Below are positions 1 to 13,520 of a stretch of DNA of 64,000 nt, piece after piece (position 1 is the first letter of the stretch; each line of letters starts with the position of its first letter). The position numbers and the translations under genes are program-made. The DNA is taken from NCBI GenBank assembly GCA_014706295.1, contig JACSVZ010000007.1, positions 45,770,975-45,834,974 of the forward strand, in the 5' to 3' direction. Source of the stretch: Lycocorax pyrrhopterus obiensis (Eukaryota > Chordata > Aves > Passeriformes > Paradisaeidae). A model generated the notes under the pieces. It ran no database searches. It was not told where the DNA came from and was given only the letters and a program-made list of their open reading frames with translations.

Positions 1-3000
1 CTCTTCATCATCTTCATAAATGACACAGTCTCAGGACTCAAAGGACTACTAAGTAAATTTGCCCTGGCACCTGAAAAATAAAAATAATCTCTAAGATTTA
101 CTCTCCCAAATGTCTTAATCTCATTTTAACCTTTAAGAGTCTTTTACTGAATAATGATCTTTTATGCACAGTTTCTAGTTGTTACATAGGACAAACCTTG
201 AAAAAATTTGAAATTGCCAGGAGATCAGCATATTGAAGACTTCGGTGAGAATTACATTTTCTCTGTGTCACGTCCGCCTGAGCATTAAAAATCTGTGCTG
301 AATAATTATTTTCTTTGTAACCCTAACTTAACTACCATGGAAGATTTTTAGGGTCTTTTGCTTTCCTTACAGTACCACTCCAAAACCCATGAATTACTTC
401 GGAATTTTCCCCCAACTGTAGAAGCTCATCTTTCCCATTCAGACAGGTGTAATGTGTCTATTTATGCACAACACCACAAATGAAGAGTCTCCTATTTGAA
501 TTGTCAGGGACCAGCCCTGCAGCGTTTTTCTGATAGGTGAACAGAACACTTTTAAGCACTCTTTTTGTTTTCCTTATTCTTCCAAGCACAGTACTCACCT
601 GCAGCCAGATAGTAGCAGTTCTTTGTGCGTGTTTGAGGCTTGGGAGGAGCACACAAAGAATCTTTTTACTCTGTTAAAGCTTGTGCGAGTCTGTATGGAA
701 TGGTTATTCTCTGTAGGGAAGGAAAGCTTCCATATCTAAGATCTTTGAAACTCAAAGCAATCAGAGTAGAAAAAACTTGGGATTATGACCTGACAGAATC
801 AGCCAGAAATAATCCCCCTGCAAATTCTAGGAAGCAGGCAGGCTTTTTTAAATGACTGTAGAACCACTTTTAGCTCATATTTAGTAATTGGTTAGATATC
901 AGGCTGTGTCCCTTTACTTTCATTCAATACAACGCCTTTCTATGTACTTTTAAGGAGCTGCACCATTTCTACAGCCAGATAGTAGATTGCAGATTTATGA
1001 ACTGCTTCATTAACCATTGGTTGCATCTCTAATACAATAGCCACCATAACCAGTAGGACTGTTGAAATATTTCTTCAAAGCTATCTTGGCATGCCTTATT
1101 TACAGCAGGGCCTGAGAAATCAGACTCTTCTCTAAAACATAATTCTGTTAATCTTTATGATAGATAGGCAATTCTTTATTATAAACCCAATGAGGCCATG
1201 AGCTTTAATCATAATTTGAAAAATATTGAGAAAGTACAGCTTTAAAGGAAGTGTGTAAACTCACACTGGCTGCTATTATGAGTTGTATCTCCCTGTTGAT
1301 GCATATACTGAATCCTGCTAACATAAAATCTAGCACACGGTGAAGCAAGCAGAGCTTCTTGCAAAGAATTATAGTTTATTTCATGATTTATTCAAGAAAA
1401 AAACAATATACAGCATATGTAATGTTAATGTGTTCAGCATTTTTTATTTCAAAATATTTTAAAGTGCATTGTGAAAAGCCCATTGACTGATTTTTTCCTT
1501 AGACGTAACTAACTGTCCTAAGTAACTAAGGCTTTGTTTATATCAATGAAAACTGCATCAACAAAACTTTGTCAATGTGAATATTTTGGTTCAAATCCTT
1601 TCTGTAGATGTGCTATCAAACACAGATGGGCACTTTCATGAGAACGCATGGTTGAAAATATGGTAAACACAGGATCATCAACTTTGTCCCTCTGAAGATT
1701 ATCAAACAGTAGAAGAGTGCAGTGAGTAGTTAAATTGCACAAGTGTAAAATTATTGAGCAAAAGTAGAGTTTTTGTAACCATATTTAACAGCCTTTTTAA
1801 CATAAATAGAGAGCATAGTCTTGTCTTCTGTATACATACATTGTCTTGAGTAACACCGTATGTGCAGATACTGTGGATATTATCTGTACCTTTTTCATCT
1901 GGTTGGCTGTCAGGTGGGAAAATGCATATGTGAATAAACAAACAACTCAGTTGCTTACCCTTATGCATACAGAAATCTATCCCATCCCTCCTTTCCCAAA
2001 GAACCATATGTAGCATTGTTTCTAACCTTAATAAATAGACATACTTCTTGTACAACTAAAAACAGGAAGTATTTATATCCCTTAAAGTCACCCCAACACT
2101 TAAGCATCATTAGATATTTTTTTTTTTCTGAGAGACACTGAAGATGGAACTTTATTTTAGTATATACCTTCAGTCAGAATCTGAGTTTTTCCACTCTCAC
2201 TGCAGAGTTGTTCACTCATGGGGTTGCCACAGAAGGTCCATTAGTGTCAGCTGCTTTTGCAGAGTGGAACTTTGTGCACTGAGACAACAATTGTTGGCAT
2301 CTGTCTCTGCCATCAGTTCCAACACTTGAGAATCATCAATACATGGAGCCTTTAAAGGCTGAATGGAGCAGCAGCAGCAGCTACATGGGTGTATATATAA
2401 ATGCATATAGAATTGTGCCTAGTGCTTGCTCAGGGCCTTATGATTTTCAGACACTGATCATTGTTTTTCTGCAAAGCTATGAAGTGAAAATTACATGAAT
2501 GAAATGTGAGAGAGAATGGAATCTGCAGATAATCAAACAAATTCATAGGAAATCTCTCTCTGTCTCTCCTTCTTCCCCCATTTTTTTCATATGCACATTT
2601 AGACACATGCAGGTTACTTTTTTTTTTAATTGCATTTACTGGATTATAAAATACGTATATGCTCTGAAAGCAAACTTTTTCTTCTTTTTTTCACTGTGGT
2701 AATAGAACATTTAACAAAATGCATTCAGAACTTATATAAATATTTATATAAATTTATGCATGGCACTAATAATGGCTTAGCATAGTGCACTGTCAAAATT
2801 ATGCCAGTGTGCTTTGTATGTTATATAGAGACATCATATTTTTACTGAGGTGATTTCTTTTTGCAGTGTCACTGGATTTTGCAGCCAAGCAGATGACCTG
2901 CAGAGAAGATTGCGTGTCCAATTAACCCCTTTTAACTCTATGCAATTACTGTTCTCATCCATTATGCTTTTGATGAAGAACGAGCATTAACAATCACACC

Positions 3001-4834
3001 ACGATCCAGTACAAGATGAAAACTTTAGCAGCAGTAGCGTCACAGCTGCCAGGATATAAGAAAATCATGAGAATAAGATATTGAGTTATCATACCACCCA
3101 GCACAGAATTTTTGCAAAATGAAAGAAGTTATGCACCACTGGGCTGATTGTTTGGGCAAACGAAGAGTGAATGCAAGGAAAATGAGCTTCAGCCTGTAGC
3201 TCAGGCACAGGCCAAATTGCTCGCTCTCATAAATTGAGCTATATTAAATCTAACTGCTAACTTAGATTCATGCACCGTTAGGTAAGCATTGCACTGACCC
3301 CATCAGAACCCAGAACAGTAGATGCCCCAGGACATGACTTCTCGGACATTCTCTGTGCGATGAGTTGAGCTGCTGAGAACAGAGTATATTAGAAAAGCAT
3401 CCTAACAAATCCATGTCGTGTTTATTTTTCCAGCACAGTTCTCAGTTTCTGAGGGTAATCTAACCACAAGCCAAAATTTATCTAAATGCGAAATGGACTT
3501 ATTAAACCTCTTATGTAAGACAATGTTGGAAATACACTGCTTCCTTTGAAACCAGGGTGCACCAAAAGAGTAGCAAGTAAATAGAAGTTTAGCTGGTTTT
3601 TTTCTGACTTTGAGAGTAAAAAAGAGATATATGACATAGGAATGAGAGTCCAAAAACTCTCTGTAAACCCAGGCTATTTGCAAATATATTTAACAATTTG
3701 AGGGTCTTGGACTGAAATCTTGGGTGCTGCACACAGTGATACTAAAGAACAAGGCAGAAAGGGTGACCAGCTGAAGAACATCTCCACTGTGGCCAGTATT
3801 TTCAGTATACATCATGCTGACAGGTCAGGACCAGCAGAACCATAGCTGACACCTTCATTGTGCTGTCAGGAAATGATGCTGCAGGAAAATCTGCAGGAAA
3901 TCTACAGGAAAACTCTTTGACACAAAAGGTATGCAGATTTTTGTGAAAATTTAGAAAGACTTATAGGAACCAAAGCCATTGAGAGCATGTTTCTCCATAG
4001 CAGTACCAGAACATTTTTGGTACTTCTCTTTCTGTCAAATCAGCTGACCAAACCATCTTGCCCTGTAGCTGTATGACCAACAGACCTGGCACAAAGGAAA
4101 ACTGCAGTAGTACATGCTTAGCAGCAGGAGGGGGAGTGTAAATTTTTTTGTCTGAAAGTACTTATCAGGTACTGTATCAAACTGAATAAAGTTAAAATCT
4201 TAGAAACAAACAGAAAAACCTCACTGTAGCAGTCTACAAAAAATACTTTGCGAGGCAGAAATTGTTCAGCCATTGTAAAACAAAAAAAGCAAACAAGCAA
4301 AGGCCTAAAAGCAATGAGATCTACTTGGTGCAGAAAAGATCCACTTGAATCCAGAAAATTGGTATCGGCTAAGTAGAATTATGCATAAAAATATATAATT
4401 ATTTGCACGAAATTTTCTGGTTATCGGAAAAAGAACTGCTAGGTTTGTGGAAACTGTAGTTGCCACCGGTTGCACATTCCAGGGAACATTCTTGGTAAAC
4501 CGCAGCTTCTGCTCAACTAGAGCAACATCAGAGAGACAGAAAGACTTTAAGAAAGCCACACATGGAAAGTGTAATATGAGCCTGGAAAATAAAGACCTAC
4601 TTCACTGATCTCATGCAGATTTACAGAAAACAGCAAGAGCAGAGAAAAAATGAAGAGAAGGAAGCTTGGATGAAAAGCTAGCAGAAATAAAAATGTTTTA
4701 TGTTAGGTTTTAAAAAAAAAAGAATAAATAGGTGGCTTGCTGAACTGGCTTGTTCAAAACCAGTTTCTATTGACTTTGGAAGGTAGATTGCAGACTGCTG
4801 ATTGAGGCTGGCTTATACTAAAAAAAAAAAATAC
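1..4834. other. AT-rich unique DNA, no gene recognised
   Basis: This stretch holds only short open frames, the longest about 117 codons, and none reads like a known domain. Two stretches stand out by eye. A pyrimidine-rich patch lies near 2554-2580. A less repetitive, mixed-composition block lies at about 2860-3280 and contains several TTAA and ATTA cores. The latter could be a conserved non-coding element, but that is inference only. A short degenerate tandem repeat near 3863-3914 is listed separately. I see no CpG island, RNA gene or recognisable transposon here. Confidence 0.6.
3863..3914. repeat. Degenerate 11-13 bp tandem repeat
   Basis: Three adjacent copies resembling ctgcaggaaaat occur at about 3879-3890, 3891-3901 and 3902-3914. 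A more diverged relative (ctgtcaggaaatg) lies just upstream at about 3863. Copies differ by one or two bases and the unit length varies. The array probably arose by replication slippage and no function is implied. Confidence 0.6.
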
Positions 4835-5010
4835 AGAGTCTCAGTGAGGGAAATGGTCACAGCACCAGCCTGAGAGTTTTCAAGAAGCATTTGGACAATT
4901 CTCTCAGGCATATGTTGTGACATTTTGGGGATGGTGCTGTGCATGGCTGGGAGCTGGACTTGATCCTTGTGGGTCCCTTTCCAATTCAGCTTATACCGTG
5001 AGTCTGTGAA
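4835..5010 (+). mobile_element. CR1 LINE, 3'-end fragment, plus strand
   Basis: The stretch reads as the last part of a CR1 non-LTR retrotransposon in sense orientation. It runs from a ggaaatggtcacagcacc-like phrase through ttcaagaagcatttggacaa and ctggacttgatccttgtggg to a degraded terminal gtgagtctgtg. Its tail matches in reverse the start of the copy at 58118-58769 (gacccatcaggattatcgagtccaac), so the two appear to belong to one CR1 subfamily inserted in opposite orientations. The fragment is 5'-truncated and carries many substitutions, which suggests an old insertion. No coding capacity remains. The subfamily assignment is from memory and needs a repeat-library comparison. Confidence 0.85.
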
Positions 5011-5690
5011 AGTGCATCTAGAGAATAAGGAGAAGTAGGAACAGAAGTTGCTTATTTCACAGCTGCATAGAAGATGGACAATACTTACACTGAAACAGAA
5101 GTTACACTTTCATATATTAAGCTTTTTAGGCATATTTGAAATCTCACCTGAGTTATATATTGTTATAATTGTAGGATAGGTGCACCATAGGATAATCTGT
5201 GTGCAGACTTGACTATTCGAGGGCAGTGTATTTTTGAAATGAATTCAAATGAATTATTGATAAAACCTAGTTGTTTCATTTTATCCCAAGTGGTCCACTC
5301 TTCTGTAAGGAGGAAAACCAAAGCAACAGTTAAAATAAGATTTTTTTCCTAGGAAAAGGAAAAAAACCGCAACCATGGATAACTAGCAGAAGATAAAATG
5401 TTGATTATTAATTATAATTGTTACAGCTTTTTTCTCATTTCCTTTATTTGATTTTTAATGTACTGAAGGAGCTGTCATACAGGTAAAATAAATTTCATGC
5501 CATGCAGTTACAATGCAAATAAATAAATTGGCCATAATCTTTGTCATCAATGAATATAAATAACCAGTTAGTTCAAAACTAAAATAAAATTTTAAAATCT
5601 GCATGTGCCTTGTCAGGTAAACTTTAATTGATCATCTCCTTCATAATTGTGTCTTAATTAGATTGTAAGAGTCTCAGGGATCTTATTATA

Positions 5691-5734
5691 TTTTTTATAA
5701 ATTTAAAATTTAAAATTTTTTTTATAAATTTAAA
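5691..5734. repeat. 27 bp offset direct repeat, AT-only
   Basis: The 17-base string ttttttataaatttaaa occurs at 5691-5707 and again at 5718-5734. The two copies are separated by an aatttaaaat-type spacer. The whole block is pure A/T and partly self-complementary, so local slippage in low-complexity DNA is the simplest explanation. Confidence 0.7.
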
Positions 5735-5774
5735 GAACCTGTCCTGCATACTAAATAGACCTTCAGCATAGTAC

Positions 5775-5798
5775 TGTCACTTGTATTAACAAGTGACA
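5775..5798. repeat. Perfect 9 bp inverted repeat, 6 nt loop
   Basis: TGTCACTTG at 5775-5783 is followed by the loop tattaa (5784-5789) and its exact reverse complement CAAGTGACA at 5790-5798. A hairpin or cruciform could form. No RNA-gene context surrounds it, and a stem of this size is expected occasionally by chance in 64 kb. Confidence 0.75.
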
Positions 5799-8700
5799 CC
5801 AGTATTAATTACCATAATAAATGGAAGCCTTTGTTGAATTATATTTCAGAGCCTCATAAGCCTGAAAAAAACTCGGGCAAAACAAGGCAAAATCAATGAT
5901 GTGAATCTGGACATTTTTTACTCCCACTGACATCAGCCTCTGCAGGCAGGAGCCTGTGTTCCTTAGAAATTACCGAGATGTCTAACAACACCTAACAATG
6001 CTCCTGTCTGCTTAGACATCCACTTTGTTTGAGTGTTGTCCTTTGACAAAAAAGATTATTCTGACAGATCTGTATCACGAGACTATTTTCAGTTCTCAGC
6101 TAAATTGGCATTCAGGGAGCTCGTGATACTCAAGGCCAGCACAAAGTTACCTTGATAGTCACAGGAACAAGACTTACTTAGGTGTAACAGAGATGACAGC
6201 AAAGTGAAGAGACTCCCTCAGTGAGCTGGACAGCAAATAGGTTGTGCAGAGTAAAGCACAAGTCCTTTGATAGCTTCATTGTCTTGCAACTGCCCCAAGA
6301 ACTGCAAAGGTAACATGTGCTCTGTGTTACAGTCTTGGTTTCATTGCAGCTGCAGTTCCATTTCATTACATAATTTGTACTTTGGCACTAGAAAAAGATT
6401 ATAGATGAAGTGTTGCTTTCAAAGTTTCAGACATCAAGATTTTATTTTTTTTTAATTATTATTATTCTGTTTGGCAAAGGTGGCTTTAATTTGACTTTCA
6501 CAAGTGCAAAAACCTGTCCCCTTAGAAGTTGGTCAAACTATTAATTTTATTGCAAAGACAACAGAGTACAGTAAAACCTTTTCACAAAGCCAGACAGCTT
6601 AACCTAATTAAATGGCTGTTTTGACAGGTGGTTTAAAGTGGAATGAATGCTATTGAGAATGGCTACAGAGTCATATATGATGAGTGTCTGTGTGTTTATG
6701 TGTGCAGGTGAAAATGTGAGTGTGCGGGGGGTGACAATAGATCTGTGTTCATAATGCATTTTTTTTCTCCAAAAGCTGCAGCTGTTCAAGATTTATAGAT
6801 TTATTTCAATTAATTGTGGTAGATATATTGACTCAGGTGAATGACTACACCTGGACTATAGTAAAAGAGAGATGTTTATGGAGGTCTGTGATGTCATACA
6901 TCAAGGCATATGAGATGTACATTTTAAAAGGGGAAATGAGCCTTGTAGGAAATATATAAACATTGTAATAAGGGATCTGATTTCTGGTTCTGCTCAACAT
7001 CACAAAAGATCTTTGCCTCAGTAAAACTGTGCATTTGTAGTAGGAGCTAATGAGCATTCAGGTCTCCAAAAGCATGCTGAAAGAGCTCTGAATCCATCAC
7101 AGTTTCAGCAGTTTGGACAGCAAGCCAGATTAGCAACCTTGATCCTACATGCAGAAGACTTCTCCTCATCCATCTCCTGCCTGCCTGAATTCCCAGGCCC
7201 TCCCTTCTGGAACTGCTACCTATGTATGCAAGACTGGCATGCAGAGAGCTAGCCAGATGTAGGTGCAAAAAACAGTGAGGGACTTGGGTCCTAAACTACT
7301 ATGTGATTTCTCTCTCCAGCTGTGTTTAATCCAGATAACATCCTTATCACTTTACCTTTACACGTCAAGCCTTGTGTAGTTCCATAAAGTAATTTCATAC
7401 TCTCTTTATTGTCCTCTAATGGCAAGGAAGAAAATTTGCTATACTTTCCCCTATGCATATATTCAAGGAAGATAAGCTATTTCTTTAAAGTGATGATAAT
7501 TCAGGTTTAGTATCAGAACAAACACCCCGCAGCAAGGTAACCTGACAAAACCGTGGTGTGATTTTAGCTGAGTTCACCTATTGCATTAAGAAAGGTGAAA
7601 CTTTAAGTCATGCTGACACTATCAGTGAAAACCACCCACCTTGGCAATCAACCATCTCACCATTCCTTCACGCTTCTTAATCTGAATGAATCTACTAGTT
7701 CTCTTTGTGGCTGTGTCTCACTTCTGCCCTGAGATGTGTTTAGCACTACTGTGTACCAATGAGCAGATCTCTGAAGATCTCAAGGGACTGAGAGACCAAT
7801 GGATTATACTAATATGTGACTCAGTTTTGCTCATGCAAAAATGAGAATTATACAAGATCATTCAGACAAGCATAGTGAAATGCACAGGAAAAAAAGGGTT
7901 AAGTATCCTAGGGAAAAGTTTTCATCTGGTCAACTATAAAAATACCACTTCCATCCATCAGCCATAATTCATATGTACAGAAATCCTACTTATGTAATAT
8001 TTAATAAACTAAACATGTTTTGCTGAATGATTTCCAAAAAAGTAAACCTGAAGTATAAGGAAGTTTATCAGGGCATTGTACTTCTAGAAAAAGGTATAAT
8101 AAGAGCAGTATCAGATTATCTAAAATATTTCACTAAGTTTCAGAGACTTTGCAAACCATATTAAAGCAGCATGGGAAGCCAGGTTCCAGCCACTCAATCC
8201 TAGGTTTTTATCAGCTCTGTCAGATAATGGGAAAATTGCAATGGTGGATATGGCTTGTGAACTTTTAACCAGCATCTGAGAACTATTCACTCATTTGTGA
8301 ATTACATGTTATATGTCTTTTAAGTTATTATCAAACTGGTAATTAAAATGGAATGAAGTCCAACAAACTAGAGAAATACATAGAAGTCAAGCAGAGTAAA
8401 GATATATGTTGTACAAATGATCAAATGGAGACGGAAAAAAAAATAGGCTTATATTAAGCAAAGGACAGTAAAATCTCGTTGAGGAAGATGTTTCTGTATT
8501 TTAGGTATTTGATTGGCATGTACATATAAAGTTACCTCATTTTTGTAACTATACCTGAATATCTTGCTCTTTGTCTAGCTACTAATCATTTTGTTCCTTC
8601 TCACACTGCCGTTTGGCTTTCCTCCAAGATATTTCAGCATTTTTTCTGTATGTCTGTGAAGATAAAGATTATATTACAAGGCAAAGTTTCCATGTTCCTT

Positions 8701-11700
8701 TCATGATAATAGGCAGCACCTATTTTTCACTCAGTGTTGTGAGACCTCGAATAGTAACATCAGAAGAAAATCCAAGAAGGACAATATGTTTGAGAATCTA
8801 AGTTTTATTTTATCTTGATTGATAAAACAGATGAACACAAACCACCAACAGGTTAAAAAGCCCGGATACTGTTTCATTATACCTGAATCCAGGAAACCAT
8901 GTTGTCCAACTTAAGGGACTGGAGAAAACTTTGATTTTTGTTCAAATTTGGCTGAGGTTCATGAGCATCTAGCTGTCCCAAAACAATTTTTGCTAGAGCA
9001 GACTGTCTGTTAGCTATGTACGGGTTCTTTGGAGTAATGAGCAATCAGGGGAAAGCAAAAGTTGAGACAGGAAGAGTGGATAAAAAGGGAGAAAGGGCAG
9101 AGTCAGGGTTTTAAGTCCTTTCTGACAGGGGTACAAATCATGGTTACCAACAGCATCCACTGTTTTACTGCCAATGCTCGTGGAGTTCACTGAAGCAATC
9201 CCAGAGTATGAGAACACTGCCAAGAAGTACTGAGGATTTTCAGTTCCTATAGAATTCAAACAATAACAGGGAAATTTCAGGTCAATAGGGACTTGGAACA
9301 TAATGCATTTAGTGACAAATTAATGCAGGGAAAAAAAGTATCTCCTTAAAGGTGTAAGCTGTCTTCTGTTTTCTATGCTTTCATGTTCCACTGGGAACAA
9401 AAAATAAGAGGATTTTACTGCACAGGGAAAGGCCGGAATTCATTGGAATCTTGGCATGAATGTAAGGAAAAACAAATTTAAAATGGAGCAAGGCCAAGGC
9501 CAGAAGTGCAGGTAAGAGGTCTACAGAAAGGACATTCAAGGAGACAACGCGAATGCTTGACCTTAGGCTGCATTCAGCTTGCCCAGGAACTGGGCTATAA
9601 TCAAAGAGGAATGTCATTTTTTGTCTGCAATTAACTCTTAAGGCCAGAGGTACTACAGTTTTAAAACAATTCACTGGATGTGTCCCTTCAACACAGTTTC
9701 AAGAATGCCTTTTCATGGTCAATCTAAAAGAACTCTTAAAAATTTGCCTCCATAACACATTTTCTTCAAAGGAAGTGAAGAACCATCCTACCACATGGTG
9801 TTTAAGATGACTCTTTCTGTTTTTTATTTTATCTTTGTGAAACAGCTATGACTGCTCTATGGTTAAGAAGGATCACAGGCTTGATTTTCTGCAAGCTACC
9901 TTTCAGTCAATCTATTTTGAAACCTGGTCCAAACCCAAGCTTTCTGATCTTTAGCATGCCCCATCACAGGTTCTCAGAGTAAAAGAAAAATCAAGAAAGG
10001 ATTTTTTAATTGATTGCTTTTCATAAAATTAACCTATTTTTAAATTATTTTTAAAACAGAATAATCCTCACTTTTCTCTCCTCTTTAACTCTACCGATTA
10101 GTTTCCCTTTTACCTCTAAATTTGTGTTGTTGGCATTGTAGAAGTTACAAAGAAACACCTTTTCATATATACAATGCAACAGTTGAAAGAAAAAAATCAC
10201 CTCAGATATAATGGACCTGATTTTCTTTTACACAGTTCTGGCAGCATAAAAAAAAATCTTAGAGTGGGCATAAATTTTATTTAAATACACTTTAGGGTTC
10301 CTTTGTGCTGCCAGAATCTGTAAAGGGGTCTTTACGTAAACAAGAATCAGAGCCAATGTGTTTCAGGATTATGTTTCTTTGGAAATCTTTTCTATACCTA
10401 AAGACCTCATATTTTGACATCTAAGACTACCCACAGATTAAGTGTATGAGACTCCTACTCTGAATCAACAATAAGTGAATTCATCCATTTACGGCTAACA
10501 GCTTATTTCCATTACAGTTTAAAAGAAATGGCAAAAAATCAGGCAAGTAGACCTGAAATTTCCAAGGCAGTAGGAAAAGGAGGAGATTAATTTTAGTAAA
10601 GGCAATAATCAGCAATTCTGAGTTTCTTAACACATAGGTACTGACGATGCTTCTGCCATTTCCCATACTACTGCCATATTAATATCTTCTATCAACACTT
10701 TCATGATGACAAGTGGGAAAAAAGATCAATGGAAAGAACCGAAAACTTTCCCAAAACTCATAACTCTTTCTGGGAATAAGAGAAACTTCATAATAGCCCT
10801 GGAAAAAAAGTATTATTTTCATGAAACATTGAAGGACACATGGTGAGCAACTATAACAACTGAAATTTATGACGTACCTTTTCTTTATCACCTCATAATT
10901 CAAATTGCAAGGTAGCCACATTAAGTTCTGAAGGTCTTTCTTCTGTCGTGAGAGACAAGAATGATCATTCTGATAAGATGCAATATTTATGCATTTTACC
11001 TTATTTGATTTTAACAACACCTGAAAATAGCACTAATTATTTTCTCTATGGTCTTAATAATGCATATGTTGATTTTATTAATGCTGACCTGTAAGGTATG
11101 CAATTAATTAAATTTTTATGGGTTTTTTTCCAGGCGCATCTCCGCAGTAGAATGAGTGGGCATGTTTCTCATGCAATAGCAACACTGATCTACCCAGTCA
11201 GAGTTTTTATTTCACAATTGCTAAATGAACCATATTTACAAGACTGGTATAAAAACATATTAACTTTTTCAAGGAATAACTTTGTCATAAATTTGGAATA
11301 ATCATGATTAAAAAGAAATGTCCTTTTATATTAAAAAAAACCCAACCAAAAATAAACAAACAAAAAGTAAGAAATGTAGCTCAAAAGGATACCTGGCAGA
11401 GTTAAAGACTTAATATATGAAAGAACTTAGTTAGTAAGGGGGTACTTGAGAGTACATAACGAAACTGGGAATATTTCATTTCTAAAGCCGTACTTCTGAA
11501 TCTTAGCCATGGTTTTCAATGTGAGGAATGGCAGCAGTGTTTGCACAAAGGTAATTCAGGTGGCTTATGTGACACGAATAATGTTGTCTCATCAGGGAGT
11601 GAATTCACAAGGGCCCTGTATACCTGCATTCGAGTAACAGGCTTATCTTCCTCCAAACTACTCAGTCAAGCATCTTATTGTTAAGCACCTGCATTAAGAT

Positions 11701-12783
11701 CCCAAATGCTGGACCTTGGCTTCCCTTGCGGAGCACGGGGAGAGACACCTGTCACCAAGTCACAGTGAGACCTGTCCTGCCCATTCATCTTCTCTCTTCA
11801 CACAAAGGTCAATGTGGGAAGAGCCTGGGACAGCCAATAAAAACTGCTCTACCTTTAGTTCTAGGATTAGACTTCAGGTTAAAAGTAGGGTACTGTTGAA
11901 AATGATGGAAAGTCTAGAGTTCCAGCTGGATCAGAGCTGGAAAGTGAATGCCAAAAGGTTGGATTGACTGGAAAACGAAATGACCTTTGGAAGCCCCTTC
12001 TGTGCCCTGCCCTCCTTCCAGCTGGAGCTATCGGCTTTGTCTCTCTCAACCCAAGCCCTAACCCTAAAGCTAACAGAGGCAGAATCAATGTTTTCCCAGA
12101 GAAAAATGTTAGGGTTGGATTAGGAGGGGGGAACAAAATCTATGGATAGAATGGGTCTAAGAAGAAGTTTGTCACAGTGACAGGTTCTATGTGTTATTCT
12201 GGTCTGTTTGGAGGCCTTTAAGCCATCATAGAAATGGCTTGATTCATGTGTGGAAAGAGTATAACTTGTATGTCATTTCTACAGCCTCTTACCCTTACTA
12301 GAGTAGGCTTAGCAACACATTCATTTCATGTGGCTTCTGGACTGGTATTGGCTCACGACAGCTGCCTTAATTCTCATGGAGATGATATATGATGACTTTC
12401 TCTGATCCTTCTCTATTTACCTTCTATACTACCTCATAAAGCAGAGGTCAACTCCAACATTTCATAAAAACATAAAGAACAATCTCATTTTATTGCACAA
12501 TTAATGTGAACTAGCTTTTGTAATGAAGGTCTGCTATGATAGAAATAGTTTTCACTCTGATTGATGTTCTCCAGAAACCTGATGGACATGAAGAATAAAA
12601 TGGTAGACTGTAAAAATCTGAAGATATACAGAACACAGAAATTTGCAGAATACCCTTCAGACAACTATAAAACAGGGAAGCTCTTTCTACCATTCAGGGC
12701 AATATAAATGCTTTTGCTTTACTAAAGTGCCTTATCTCAAACTAAGAGTTGTTTTCCATCTTATTTTCTGTCCCCTGTCCAGC

Positions 12784-13520
12784 TGTGAAGGTGTAAGACC
12801 CCAAAAACTGGTTTAACAAGCCTCTTAAAATAACTTACAGGCCTTTTTTAGGTACTCTGAGTTAGGGAGAAATACCAACAAGATATTCTCAAGAGGTCAA
12901 AACAACAAAAAACTTTACTGGCAGCTTCAGAAAATCAGAGAACTTTGATAAAAGTTTAGAGAAGCATTCAATCAACATAAAACACTTCTCAAAGGATTAA
13001 CTTAGCAAATTCCAAGCCAATCCAGTTTTAAGTTGCTCAAAACTGTGAGAACAGGGAATTAGAAGAAGAGAAAGAAGAGATATAGAAAAGAAAAAATATA
13101 GCTACCAGTCCTGGGTTCCAGTAGTGTTCAGCTGACAGAAACTTCAAGGGGAGGTAGGATCAAGACCTGTGTTTGCCTTCTGTCCTTGTTTAAGTGCCTT
13201 TTGGCTTTCCTGGGCCCCGCCCTCAGGCGGGGCTTTGGTCTTCTGCCCACTCAGGGGCTAAATTGAGGCTGCAGTGGTGGGGTGTGGAGCATTGCCTCCA
13301 GTGTGCCAGTGATTGGTGGCCATTGAGGGGCTGGGATACAGGCCTAGGTGAGGTGTGTGGGGCAGGACGTGGCCTCACCAGGGCAAGGCTGGACCTGCCA
13401 CTTCCCTCACACACACACCTGAAGTGTTTTGAGCGAGCAATCCTTCCATTCTCTCACAGAAGGGGACTTGTAGAGAGACTTGGTGGGTACCTGTCATCCA
13501 ACCGAGGTTAACCCACTACA
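12784..13520 (-). mobile_element. Probable degraded solo LTR, antisense
   Basis: The block begins with tgtgaaggtgtaagacccc and ends near gttaacccactaca, giving TG...CA termini as in retroviral LTRs. It runs from an A-rich part through a purine-rich patch (about 13040-13100) into a sharply GC-rich part (about 13190-13410), as expected for an LTR read backwards. A diverged reverse polyadenylation motif (tttactgg, perhaps once tttattgg) sits near 12912. I recall similar sequences as repeats in passerine genomes but cannot name the family. No target-site duplication is visible at the ends chosen, so the boundaries are approximate. No coding region is attached, so it would be a solo LTR. Short open frames at 13194-13511 are a by-product of high GC. 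Confidence 0.5.
13214..13233. repeat. GC-rich perfect hairpin inside the probable LTR
   Basis: GCCCCGCC at 13214-13221 and its exact reverse complement GGCGGGGC at 13226-13233 flank the four-base loop ctca. GCCCCGCC also matches a GC-box (Sp1-type) core on either strand, which would fit the promoter part of an LTR. The regulatory role is inference. Confidence 0.75.

Larger units (their letters stand above)
5011..12783. other. AT-rich unique DNA, no gene recognised
   Basis: This long stretch has only short open frames with no recognisable protein. The part at about 5460-5690 is very AT-rich and includes a complete octamer ATGCAAAT at 5513-5520, ATTA/TAAT cores and an imperfect 27 bp duplication. 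A higher-GC patch at about 7050-7270 and another at 11700-12140 have no family I can name. The second holds two CCCTAA units and one inverted TTAGGG, too few to be called an interstitial telomere. No CpG island or RNA gene was seen. Confidence 0.6.

Noticed and set aside
602..985. 14 bp direct repeat cagccagatagtag at about 602 and 972
   Set aside because: Several 14-base repeats are expected by chance in 64 kb, and no element connects them.
1588..1598. GGTTCAAATCC, resembling a tRNA B box
   Set aside because: No A box upstream at the right distance and the flanking bases cannot form a T stem, so no cloverleaf.
1702..2055. 117-codon open frame on the minus strand
   Set aside because: Composition is that of random AT-rich translation (many L, F, I, C), no domain, no splice or start context.
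2366..2382. Four CAG units
   Set aside because: Too short to call a triplet repeat of interest.
10679..11020. 113-codon open frame on the minus strand
   Set aside because: Random-looking composition and no recognisable motif.
12056..12116. CCCTAACCCTAA followed by inverted TTAGGGTT
   Set aside because: Only two units and one inverted unit; too short for an interstitial telomeric array.
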